Of a stretch of 64,000 nucleotides of DNA, positions 1 through 10,712 are shown piece by piece. The notes under the pieces were generated by a model, which was given only the letters and a program-made list of their open reading frames with translations, was not told the origin of the DNA and did no database searches. A program made the position numbers and the translations under genes. The number at the start of each line of letters is the position of its first letter. Positions within the stretch are counted from its first letter, which is position 1. The stretch is from Sinotaia quadrata (lineage: Eukaryota; Mollusca; Gastropoda; Architaenioglossa; Viviparidae). The stretch spans positions 51,109,391 through 51,173,390 of the forward strand of contig CM054179.1 of assembly GCA_028829895.1 (NCBI GenBank), written 5' to 3'.

Positions 1-35
1 ATGAGTTATCCTTATGGTAGTTTATCAGCATCCCC

Positions 36-910
36 AGTACCAAACCAGTCTTTCAAAGTACACTGTAGTATCATTCATTTAAACTATAAACACCCAGTCA
101 ATTAAAGTATATTGTAGTGCCATTCATTTAAACCATAAACATCCAGTCAATTAAAGTACATTCACTCCATTCATTTCAATTTGACAGTAAACACCAAGCC
201 ATTTAAATATATTGCAGTGCCATACATTTGAATCTGACTGTGCCATTCATTTCAATCTGACAGTAAACGCCCTCCCATTTTAATATATTGTAATACCATT
301 CGTTTCAGTTTGACAGTAAGCGCACTCCCATTTTAATATTTTGTAGTACCATTCATTTCAAGCTGACAGTAAACGCCCTCCTATTTTAATATATTGTAAT
401 ACCATTCATTTCAGTTTGACAGTAAACGCCCTACCATTTTAATATTTTGTAGTACCATTCATTTCAGTTTGACAGTAAACGCCCTTCCATTTTAATATTT
501 TGTAGTACCATTCATTTCAGTTTGACAGTAAACGCCCTCCTATTATATTGTAATACCATTCATTTCAGTTTGACAGTAAACGCCCTCCCATTTTAATATA
601 TTGTAGTACCATCCATTTCAGTTTGACAGTAAACGCCCTCCCATTTTAATATATTGTAGTGACATTCAATTCAGATTGACAGTGTCATTCATTTTAGTTC
701 AACAGCAAACGCCCAGCCGCCATGCCACTCCACTCATTTCAATGGAACCACAAATACCCAGCCATCCTCATTAAAGGACATTCATTTAAATATTAATTAA
801 ATATTATTAAACACCCAACCATACACTGTAAGTGCAGTGCCGATCATTTAAAGTCAGCCTAAACACTGTTATTCAAATTAAATTGTAGTCACCAGTCAAT
901 TAAAGTTGAC
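36..910. repeat. Degenerate minisatellite, about 53-bp unit
   Basis: At least 14 diverged head-to-tail units. The best conserved block (about 240-660) repeats CATTCATTTCAGTTTGACAG followed by TAAACGCCCTCC and an AT-rich TTTTAATATATTGTAG half. The outer units (36-240 and 690-910) are older: they share CATTCATTTAAA and CAGTCAATTAAAG but have lost the period. No coding potential. Confidence 0.9.
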
Positions 911-1509
911 CAAAAGCATGCAACGATAGAAATCTAATTTCAAATAAGTGCATCATTTTCAAGAAAATATTCGTTTAAAGTGCGTATATGCCAGCATTTT
1001 ATATCAGTTACTGTCAAAACTTTCTGTTTATCAAACTACTGAGAAGTAAAATATCTCGGAAATTAAAAAATCGAGGTCAAATATGAACGGTCGTTAAATA
1101 ATGTAAAAGTATCGTCTGCATAATTTGATGACTACAAAAAACAATATTCATCACTGCACGACTGTTTAAGTGCTAAGTAACTTAATTTGTTGTGAACATT
1201 AAACGTTAAACGAACCAGTGAATAAGACTGTCATTTATAAGAGTGAATTGTTTGTTTTCTTAATTAGTTACTGCCACAGATGCCAATCTCCTTATTAATT
1301 AAGCATATTGTCATTAGAAAGAAACTTGAGATAAATTTAGATATAATTATGAATATATTACAGAATGGAAGGCTGGGATTTGCCTGATATGTATTTCGAC
1401 TAATTATGGAGTACTTAGTCTTAACGACTTTAATTATTCCTCTAAATATTACTTGTAGATTGTAGTGACTCAGTTAAATTTCCATGGCTTTTTCTTCTTG
1501 CTGATGTTA
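911..1509. other. AT-rich stretch, nothing recognised
   Basis: Unique AT-rich sequence between two minisatellites. I see no ORF of note, RNA-gene motif or transposon end. Confidence 0.6.
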
Positions 1510-1875
1510 CTGTGCTAATCTGTGTAATGCGTAAATCTATTCATGATGCAATCTGTGTTTGTTGTCATTAGGGTATGTGTAATATGAGCACATTGTAATC
1601 TGTGTATGTTGCAATCTTTCTTTGTATAATATGTACACATTGTAATTTGCGTGTGTTGTAATCTGTGTATGTATAATTTGTGCATATTGCAATCTGTATA
1701 TATTATGATCTACGTAGGTGTAAACTATGCATATTGTAATCAGCGTTACGTGTGATCGGTGCATGTTATATATAACCTGTGAATGTTGTAATCTCTGTAC
1801 ATTGTCATCCTCGCATGTTGTAAACTGTGTATGTTGTATCTATGTATGCTTTAATTCGTGCATGTTGTAATGCAA
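1510..1875. repeat. Degenerate short tandem repeat, TGTAATCTGTGTATGT type
   Basis: Many imperfect copies of TTGTAATCTGTGTATG with variants such as TATAATTTGTGCATAT, at roughly 17-28 bp spacing. The open frame over it on the minus strand is a product of the repeat. Confidence 0.8.
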
Positions 1876-2029
1876 AGATTGCAGCAGAAGTAGATCTGAG
1901 TGCACTCCCTTATGTACTACAGTGCAATTAAGAGTGAACCCTACATGAGAAGTGTATTGAGTTCTGCATCTAGCCTTTTTCACAATAACGTCAAACTAAT
2001 AAAATATATCTTAACTCAGCCAGAGTAAA

Positions 2030-2160
2030 GAATCAAAATTAAGGCGTACTTTAAAGAAATAAGAATTAAGACGTACCTTAAAGAAATGAGACATACCTTA
2101 AAAATGAGAATTAAGGCGTACCTTAAAGAAATGAGAATTAAGACGTACCTGAAAGCAAAA
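2030..2160. repeat. Minisatellite, about 27-bp unit, roughly 5 copies
   Basis: Copies of AGAATTAAGACGTACCTTAA plus AGAAATG occur in tandem with small deletions. The frame on the minus strand reading SLRYALILI over and over is an artefact of this repeat. Confidence 0.88.
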
Positions 2161-2280
2161 TGCCAAGAGCATTGACTTCGTTGACCGGAAAATCGCAAGG
2201 ACGTATCCCTTGTCCAGAAATGTGCAATCTGAAATCATACATCGACAAAATGAAAAGTAAATTTTTTGTCAATAAATCAG

Positions 2281-2362
2281 GAACATACATTTATCAGGTG
2301 TCATTGCAAATTGCAGGGTGAGAACATACATTTATCAGTTGTCATTGTAAATTGCAGGGTGA
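2281..2362. repeat. Two tandem copies of a 41-bp unit
   Basis: GAACATACATTTATCAG is followed by a TGTCATTG..AAATTGCAGGGTGA half and then repeats almost exactly from 2,322. A small recent duplication. Confidence 0.9.
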
Positions 2363-2928
2363 GTCAAGCAAGACATGAAATCGGATCGATTCCACCCAGA
2401 ACACGAGTTATGTAACGTTCAACACGTTCAAAATGAAACTTTCAAGTCAAGAAATTAGTAATGCCCATAATGCATGATTGTGTGTATGTAAGAGAAAGGG
2501 AATGATATAAAGACTTATTAAAAGTAATATTTGTATTATTGCATATTTTACGGTTTATCGATGCCGGGACATTTAAGAAATGTTTAAGATTTTAAGATTT
2601 TAAGATAAGATTTAAGATTTTCAAAATATAGACCACGGCAGTCTGGTAGATTGTCCTATCGACAGAAGGTTTGCATTTCATCTCGTAAAGATAATTAGTG
2701 ACACACGGCTAGCCAGTTTGTGTAAACTTTAGCTAACTCACAAGCTGTATTAACAGATTGGCTTCTAAAGCAAGATAAATATTTTAACATCTCTTGAGGA
2801 AGATTTTCTGTAACACTCGAAACCACACGTGTATTCAAAGACTTGGTAACTCAGTGTAACCCATAGCAACGTGGCAACTAAAAACCACAGAGTGATTGAA
2901 TAAAACAAAGTAACTTGAAGCCACGTGG

Positions 2929-2933
<5 letters not shown>

Positions 2934-2961
<28 letters not shown>
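2934..2961. repeat. (CA)n microsatellite
   Basis: A perfect dinucleotide run, with further CACACA clusters near 3,050-3,065. Confidence 0.95.
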
Positions 2962-2965
<4 letters not shown>

Positions 2966-3119
2966 TATACTTGCAAGCACGCACACAAGACAGTCTTACA
3001 AAGAAGAGGAAGAAGAACGACTAATGATTAGAATTTATCATGCACGCACGTAGACACACACACATACAAATAAGTATACATACAGGCGCACATTGCATAT
3101 CATATTTGTCAGGTGAAGC

Positions 3120-3490
3120 ACGTTTTCATATTTATTGAACTTGGACAGGTTACTATGGTCTACGCCGGACAAAGTGTGCGCCATTAATGTGCCAGACGCC
3201 CACTCCAGCCATCGAGTCACCATTAGAATCCATTTCCGGAAAGAATATTGTGCAAGATTTGTCGCTGAGAATGGATGCTGCACTGCCACTTGTTCCATTC
3301 CAGACACCCAGTAGTCCACAACAGATTGCACAAGCTTTTAACAAACAGGCATTAATTTTTACTTCACGAAAGGATTTCAACAAGTTTGGAAAATCTCGCG
3401 AGATTTGTTTGGATGTGAAGATCAAACACCAACGTTACTCACGAGCTGGCCATTACACACGATGTTTGTTTGCTTGCCCTTCTCAGTAGC
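3120..3490. other. Non-repetitive island with overlapping short ORFs
   Basis: This stretch has more balanced base composition than its surroundings and is open on both strands: about 90 codons on minus (3,153-3,425) and 100 codons on plus (3,187-3,489). Neither translation resembles a family I recognise. It could be a decayed transposon or exon fragment; the surroundings are simple repeats. I do not call a gene. Confidence 0.35.
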
Positions 3491-3659
3491 GCAAATACTA
3501 TGACTTTTTACATTTATTAAACAATACTTCTATTAATTTAATACATGTTAGGATTTGTGTCAGTCGGACAGGGGTTTATAAAGCTTAAACACATTATGAC
3601 TCAGGAAGCGTGGTTGTTACAACTTCTACCTTAAGGGACACGTATTCGATGTCCACGTC

Positions 3660-3687
3660 GAATGCTCTTCACTCACACTCATACAAA

Positions 3688-3719
<32 letters not shown>

Positions 3720-3815
3720 CATACCTATGTTAATGCAAAACACCTCTGCATATCATTACACACGCAAACACTTCAAGCACACGCACACACATTATACACA
3801 CGCCAACACATTATA
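3660..3815. repeat. CA-rich simple-sequence patch
   Basis: Runs of (ACGC)n, (CA)n and CACACATTATACACAC variants. The His/Thr-rich reading frame on plus is a by-product. Confidence 0.9.
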
Positions 3816-4049
3816 CCCACACACATTATTGATAATTCTTACTATTGTTTATGCAGTTAAGCCCATAAATGAATGGTAAAACATAAGTGTTAACCTTTGG
3901 AGTTTTATTGATGAGTAATTGATGAAGCATATCTCCCTTGGTGCTTACTGACATTTAATTAGAGGCTTTTGAACTATGCATCGATCATTCGTAACATATA
4001 TCACGAAATACATGGTATGGTGCGCGATTACAAGTCTGATTCTCTCCCT

Positions 4050-4301
4050 ATACACACACACACACAGACCCACTCATACACAAACAAAATCATACACACA
4101 GAGACCCACTCATACACAAACAAAATCATACACACAGAGACCCACTCATACACAAACAAAATCATACACACAGAGACCCACTCATACACAAACAAAATAA
4201 TCATACACACACAGACCCACTCATACACAAACAAAATCATACACACACAGACCCACTCATACACAAACAAAATCATACACACACAGAACTCACTCATACA
4301 C
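4050..4301. repeat. Minisatellite, 36-bp unit, about 7 copies
   Basis: The unit contains GACCCACTCATACACAAACA followed by AAATCATACACACAGA. Because 36 is a multiple of 3, it stays open in several frames on both strands (for example THSYTNKIIHTE on plus); that reflects the period, not coding. Copies are nearly identical, with AGAG/ACAC variants and one 3-bp insertion near 4,198. Confidence 0.93.
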
Positions 4302-4585
4302 ATCTATAAGATGAAAGAAGCCACATTCTGTTGGTCTGATAAGTTCGTCGGCAAATTAGATCAGGACTTACATGAACAGCAGGAGATCTAAGACATGCTA
4401 TTCTCAATCTGAACATACGTATTACGATATCCATATATACGATATTTCTAAGTCCATTCTCTCTCAGTCAATTAACTCACCATTAAGCTAATGGCCACCT
4501 TTCATGACTGGACTTCTTGCCACTCCAAATTTAAATTGAATAGACAATAGAATACTGCAGGTACAATTTTGATCCATTGGTTGGT

Positions 4586-4810
4586 CTCGTTTCCATAATT
4601 CTTAACAATTGGATAATAAAAACTACGCATTTACTTGGAACCTGCTTGGATTGCATTAGTAATTTCTAGCATATTCTCGACTCGAGTTGTTTACTCCAAA
4701 TCTCACACATATAAAATACCATCATAATGAGTGGCCAAGGTCGGGTCACTTCGACAATTGAACAATTTATATAACAATTAAGTCTAGAAATAGGGATAGG
4801 CAAATTTACT
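4586..4810 (+). repeat. Dispersed repeat, copy A (pair with 41,622-41,848)
   Basis: This 225-bp segment aligns along its length with 41,622-41,848 in the same orientation. Shared blocks include ATTGGATAATAAAAACTAC, GGATTGCATTAG, CTCGAGTTGTTTACTCC and CAAGGTCGGGTCACTTC. Homology begins near CTCGTT and stops after AAATTTACT. No terminal inverted repeat, poly-A tail or ORF is obvious, so the class is unknown. The abrupt ends argue for a mobile element copy. Confidence 0.85.
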
Positions 4811-5459
4811 AGGAAGCACGTCTTTGACACTTCATGGCCAGGATAGTTCTAGAAACAGCCAACTCAAGCTAACGAATCCTGTACAATTTCGACCATTGTC
4901 TTGAAATCAACTGTGATTATAATATTGATGCGAAATTGGTGTTTTGTTTCAACTCAACGGGTTCGTAGCTTTGAGAGAGAGGCTAACATTTTATTAAGAG
5001 GAAATCAAGGACTGTTTCAGGACAGTTTTATTGTATTCGCGTGGTGTTTTGATTTTGTTTTGTGCCTACCTCAAGTTGCCAAGGCCACAAAAGACCCTGG
5101 GTAAGGACAGTCCACACCACGCTCTCGATATCAGTGTAGTATGTATGGTTACGAGCAGGAAAAGGTCGATGATAAAGCTAAAACTATTTTAACCATGAAA
5201 AAGTGCTGCTTGCTGGAAAATGGATGGTCAAGGATCTAGTGTATAAGAACGATGTTTTCAAATATTTTTAATCAAAACGTACACCTTAGCTACGGTTGGT
5301 TTAGCCGCGCCCTGAAAACAAAGAACTTTGGGATTTAGTTAAATTAAAGCACCGACAAAGAATCCCCAAATTTTAGTAAGGTAGTAGTAGCAGCAAAAAT
5401 AAAGTATTAGTCGTGGTTATGTTCTGGATGTATTCACACGTGCATTTTCGATTCCGGGT
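4811..5459. other. Gene-free stretch
   Basis: Unique AT-rich sequence. A 67-codon open frame at 4,901-5,104 has no recognisable similarity and no supporting signals. Nothing else seen. Confidence 0.5.
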
Positions 5460-7502
5460 CAAAGTGAAATAAGTCCTGTGTCAAAATTAAAGATGTGTTA
5501 ATGACGAGAAAAACACACTTATGCAAAAACCAATAAAGTGTATTGCTGAGAAATATCTTTTATCATAGTCAAAGATGCGATAACGAAGTAAATCTTGTGG
5601 TAGTCAATGTTGTGTTAATGAAGCAAATCTTGAGAGTCAGTAAGAGATGGGATAATGAAGCAAATTTATGCCAATCACAGAAGTGATAATGAAGCTTGTC
5701 TTGTATTGGCCAGAGAAGGGATAATGAAGTGCCAGTCAAAGATCTGATAATGAAGCAAATTTTGTTTCAGTGAAAGACGTGATAAAGTATTGTGCCAGTC
5801 AAAACCGTGATAAAGCCTTGTGCCAGTCAAAGACGTAAATTAGCACTACGTCAAAGTCAAATGGAAACAACCAAATCCTATATAAACCAGTTAGAGATGT
5901 GATGAACACGCAAATTCAGAATAAAATTCGAGGATTCTGGCGTATCCTATGCCAGTCAGTCATATAGATGATAAATGAAGCAAGTCCTATGTGCCAGTCA
6001 CAGTGAGATAAAGAATAAACCTCTCTGTTAAATGCAATGTCTCTTAGATAGAACGAATGCCATAACAAACTAATAATATATTAAAACAGTATAATAATTG
6101 TTGTCAGTGTTTCTGTAATGCTTTTAATAGAACATTTCCTGGTGGAAACCAATTACGTATTATAGAATTCTAAGCAATCTCTAAGTATAACAAGTAAAAC
6201 ATTTGACAAAATCAGTTGTATGTTTAGCACAACAAGTCTTATGACAAAATCATTTAGATATTTAGCAAAAATCCCATGGCAAAGTCAGTTATATGTTTAG
6301 CACAAGTTTGATGACAAAATCATTTAGAGGTTTAGCATAAATCCCATGGCAAAAGTCAGTTGTATGTTTAGCACAACATGTCCAATGGCAAAGTCAGTGA
6401 TATGTTTAGCATAAATCCCATGGCAAAAGTCAGTGATATGTTTAGCACAACATGTCCAATGACAAAGTCAGTGATATGTTTAGCACAAGTCCTATGACAA
6501 AGTCAAATGTGTTCAAGAAGCAAGAGCTATGGCAAAGTCCATGTTTTATGTATCACGAACCAACACCTATAGCAGTAGTGATATATACGAAGAAGCAACA
6601 CCTATAACTGTCACCGATAAGCAAGCCTATAGCAATCAGTATATATAACACATACAGAAGTCAGTGATATGTTTCATAGAGGAAATCTTATGTCAATGCC
6701 AGTAGAATAATAAAGACACTATTTCCTTTGACAAAGAAAAGATGTTAAAGTAACAAGTTCTATATTTAATGAAATAGTATTAAAGAGGTAGCTCCGTAAG
6801 ACAAAGTTGTTACTCTCTTACTAGCAATCGCTTTCCCCAAAGTCATTGACAATACACAAGAAAACGCTAAATGGTAAATATATAAAATGTCGATCATTTG
6901 TATTTAGGAATCAACAGTTACGAAATTAATATGTATATTAAATAAAGCACAAGCATTGACAAAATCAATTTATGCATTAAAGAAAGACGAAGCTGTGTTA
7001 TAATCATTTTCGGTATTAAATAAAGGATAATTCGTATAAAAATTACTTTTGAGTTAAAGATTGTCAAAATCATTGTGCTATTAGTGCAAAGATGTATCAA
7101 AATAAATTTTCTATTGAAGAAAGTGCATGTTATGATGACATGAATTTTCTGTTAAAAAAAGTGCACGTTATGTCGACCTCATTTTTCTGTTAAAGAAAGT
7201 GCACGTTATGTCGACCTCATTTTTTCTGTTAAAAAAAGTGCACGTTATGTCGACATCATTTTATGTAAAAAATGTGAACACCAATTTTGTTTTCAAGATA
7301 GCAATGGCTCTACAAAAATAAATTTTGTATTAAACAAAGCAAAGGTTATGTAAATATAGTTTTGGGTTGAAAACGAGAAAAAAGTGCTATAAAAGCAAAA
7401 GATATGTTTAAAATGTTAGTCGTTCAAGATTAGAAATGACTGGGATAAAACAGCAAGAGCTTTGTCAAATTGCATGTTGTATTAATTAAAATCAAAAAAA
7501 AA
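5460..7502. repeat. Long degenerate minisatellite, about 35-38-bp units
   Basis: A drifting array. The 5,560-6,010 part repeats GATAATGAAGCAAATCTTGT with a GCCAGTCAAAGA half. The 6,200-6,520 part repeats TATGTTTAGCACAA with a CCCATGGCAAAGTCAGTG half. The 7,100-7,265 part repeats AAGTGCACGTTATGTCGACC. Intermediate variants connect the sub-families, so this looks like one old array with local re-amplification. It is cut at 7,502 by the LTR element and apparently resumes at 14,781. Confidence 0.85.
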
Positions 7503-7672
7503 TGTCGCGGGGCGTCGTGGGCGTTGCTGGCCCCTATCTCCTCCTCGGTGGGTAGGGGGGGGGGTGTCAGACCCAGTAGCTGCGACTTGCCGGGATCACA
7601 CCGAACGATCAGATGTTGATGATCGTTCTCACACTCAGACACCACGAATAGTCTTGTGGGGGTAGGATTAGC

Positions 7673-7678
7673 TTTATT
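7673..7678 (-). terminator. Candidate polyadenylation signal of the element
   Basis: On the minus strand this reads AATAAA and is followed about 25-45 nt later by a GT-rich stretch (GTGGTGTCTGAGTGTGAG), the usual arrangement for cleavage and polyadenylation. It lies about 170 bp from the outer LTR end, so U5 would be short. The same motif in the other LTR is at about 12,875-12,880. Inferred from motif and position only. Confidence 0.5.
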
Positions 7679-8560
7679 CTGAGATGTGGGGTAAAATGTG
7701 AAAGCCGGCGTGAGTGTGTGTGAGCAGGCGTGTGAATGTCGTGTGAGGGACGTACGGAACGAACAAACAAACAACCGCACCAACATACACTTTCAAAACC
7801 CGAGAAAAGCTCAACTCTTGAGGAAGAGTTAACAAAGAATTTAATTTTTTAAAAAAAGATTTTAAAATGGAAAAAACGGGCTTAACTCTCACACGGTGTT
7901 AGTCGTTCATTCGATAACATCCACACACGGCATCCATGGGACGGGGAAACATGAGCGATGGAAAATGAAAAAAATAATTAAAAAAAAAAAAATATGATGA
8001 ATAAACTGCAATAATCAACAATAAACGGTGATGACCGTTTTCCCTACTTCCGCCAAAATCGAGTGGCGCAAAATTACTACTACAGCACAACCAGCGGTAA
8101 TGACCGCAGAAAAAATATTTAACCTTATGATTTACTAGTTTAAAATTAGTGGGTGGAAAACCCAACGTCAAAGAATGTTAATCTTCACTTAAAACTGCAA
8201 ACATTATCCATTAAATAAAAGTCAAAGTAAATGTTCATGAAAAATAATTCAGTGATGAAAAACGTTTATATTCTCTCTCTAACCTACCTACCTAGTAATG
8301 CACCTCCTAATAAAATTTTTCCTACTTACTAGTATTATACGTTGAATCGTCGACGCAGGAACACACAGCACAAAAAAAACGAAATAGTCACATCTGCCGG
8401 CAAACACAAAACGTCACAGTTTCTGTCCTCAGAAAAATAGCATGCTTGTCGATGAAAACTCGATACACGGAGAGTGCAGTACGTACGTATAAACTTGCGA
8501 CTTGCAAATACTCGCCCCACGTTGCCTAACGCTGGGGTACCCGGTTCTATGACGAAGAAC

Positions 8561-8760
8561 ACGGACGGCTGTCTTCCACGACAGTAACCAAGATCCAAAA
8601 TCAATCAATCGACGGACATCTGTCTTCTGCGACGGTCCAAGATCCAAAATCAATCAATCAACGGACACCTGTCTTCTGCGACGGTCCAAGACCCAAAGTC
8701 AATCAATCAACGGACACCTGTCTTCTGCGACGGTCCAAGATCCAAAATCAATCAACGGAG
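8561..8760. repeat. 49-bp tandem repeat inside the 3' LTR
   Basis: About four units containing ACGGACACCTGTCTTCTGCG followed by ACGGTCCAAGATCC and AATCAATCA, with starts at about 8,562, 8,612, 8,661 and 8,710. The same copy number and same point differences occur in the other LTR, so the array existed before the last transposition. Possible regulatory repeats; function unknown. Confidence 0.92.
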
Positions 8761-9578
8761 GGCTGCCTACAGCAGCAGCAGCAGCTCCGATATGTGAGTG
8801 GCGTCGAATATTCTTCTCTCGGCGCAATCCTGGTCCCTTCAGCTCATTCCCCTGATGGCCAGCTATTGCCCAAGGTTCGGATCCAAACGTAGAATAATAA
8901 TTAGGACTAGCTTTATAGGCTGCCACGAAGAATTGAGTGTGACCAAAACACACGTCTAATTCTATATCCTACGAGGAGAATATTCAGTCCATTTCCTCCC
9001 CGGTCATAACGGTGATGGAAAGATTGTCTGGGCTCAGTGTAGGTACGATGGCCTTACACCTCTCTGTAGCCCAGACAGACGCACACTGAAGAAAAATAGC
9101 TCCGTCAGTCCTCTTATACAAAATTATTTCTCACTCTCTCCAAGATCAAACTCCCGCGTGTATCCTTGCTTTACCCACGCTAAAAAGGTGCATTACTTCT
9201 GAGGTGCAATACGTCTAGTAATATAGTCCCTAATTAAATTTGTAATAATAATTGATAATAAAAATCAAACTCATTTTCAAGATACTGTAATCACAATTTT
9301 TGAACATCTAACTCAAATAATTTATCAATTGTATTTTAAAAAAAATATAGGAAACATGAAATTACAAACTTGCTGACGGTGTACGCCAACACAATAAGCA
9401 GACGACTTGACAGAAAATGTAAACAAACGCGCTGACTGTGCACGTAATTAAAGACGTCATTTTGCTAGCAGACGACACTTGTTAAAACTAACGTCTGTTG
9501 CGTCGCCCGATGGCCAAGTGGAGATAATCGGGGATAAAAATTAATTTTCTGGTTACCTCCCCCTGTTTTTCCGTGACA

Positions 9579-9588
9579 CCTCCCTCCT
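9579..9588 (-). other. Polypurine tract
   Basis: On the minus strand AGGAGGGAGG abuts the TGTCACGG start of the 3' LTR, the expected position for the plus-strand primer of an LTR retroelement. This fixes the element's orientation independently of the ORF. Confidence 0.9.
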
Positions 9589-10712
9589 AAAAAAAATTGA
9601 CCTTTAACTTAAAAAGGTGAAGGTCAATTTAAAAAAATCAGCAAAATTCATTTTTATGGAGAAAAATATTTCTTTGGAAAAATTATCGTCTAAGAAGCTT
9701 CGCAAAAAAAATATCAACGTCAAGCACTTTCAACACGTCAAAATTTACACCTAATGAGAGGAAAAGGATTTGAATATTTGTTGCGAATAAAAAAAAGAGA
9801 AGAAAAAAAACTAATATAGAAATTCAACTAAATCTGTTAATCACGGGGCATATCTTGGTGCCTCTACTTGTAACTAGACTGGACTTACTTCAATATAACC
9901 AACTGGTGAGCATGTACTCTCTGAATGAGTTTGAAAAACTCAAACCTCCAAATCCTCTCTAAACTCTTTCAGAAATACCTTTACAAAAATTTCGATCTCG
10001 AACAACTGACGTAATCCAAAATCCGCTCTATGAACGAACACACTATCAACACTAGTACTAGAAAACTGCCTGTCAAGACGAGTGATTGTCATCCTATGGG
10101 AACGCCCCTTTAAAAAAAAAACCTTAGAGAATAACTTCATGAAAAATGTAACATCAACTCAGAATACGAACAATATTAGCCTATCAAAATGCAAAGGCTC
10201 ACAATATATGAACAACCAACAAGAAAAAGTATTTGTGTTAGAAAAATAAGATTGCAGGTCATTTCTTTTTATCTCTCTTTTCTTCCCAAAAACAGTGGTA
10301 CATACATAGACCATCAGACCAAGACTGATGAGGAAAGATCACAGTAACAAATTGATGACTACTCAATTCAACAGTTTAAACCACTAAGGAGAATGCAACT
10401 ATAATACAACAAGTTAGAAAAATAGAACCTTGTTCATTCTCAATAAATTTTTCCTTCCGTTTCCTACACGCGCGAGATCTAAATAAAGACCTACAGATCC
10501 TGAAAATGTGCTGCGTCCTGTGACGTTGTATGTGTAATGTGTCAATTTTTAAAATATATGGAAAGAAGGTCAAAAATGAAAATTTGATCAAACGCTGGAT
10601 GCATAAGCCATAAGACGCACACCACCATATTTTCAACGATGTTTACAATTGTTAAACTGTCAATCTGAAGATATTATGTTTCTCATTTAAATGAAAATTC
10701 AACACTGAATAC
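9589..10712 (-). other. Internal 3' region without recognisable coding
   Basis: About 1.1 kb between the ORF stop and the polypurine tract, where a complete element would carry the distal part of pol. It holds only short open frames (66 codons at 9,940-10,140 and 86 codons at 10,376-10,636, both minus) with no motif I can name. Either a long 3' untranslated region or internal sequence that has lost coding function. Confidence 0.6.

Larger units (their letters stand above)
7503..9578 (-). repeat. 3' LTR of the element
   Basis: In plus orientation it starts TGTCGCGGGGCGTCGTGG and ends CCGTGACA. In element orientation it begins TGTCACGG directly after the polypurine tract. It matches the 12,706-14,780 copy base for base by eye, except for one extra T after the ten-G run. 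It contains poly-A stretches, a 49-bp tandem repeat and several short open frames that occur identically in both LTRs and are not genes. Confidence 0.96.

Noticed and set aside
4028..4303. Periodic open frames over the 36-bp repeat, also called on the plus strand
   Set aside because: The unit length is a multiple of three, so several frames stay open. The peptides are mere repeats of the unit, with no start or splice support.
7430..9578. Several 70-120 codon minus-strand frames in the LTR (and the same ones in 12,737-14,155)
   Set aside because: They are duplicated only because the LTRs are identical. They overlap each other in different frames, and those in the 49-bp repeat show its periodicity. 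None has a recognisable domain.
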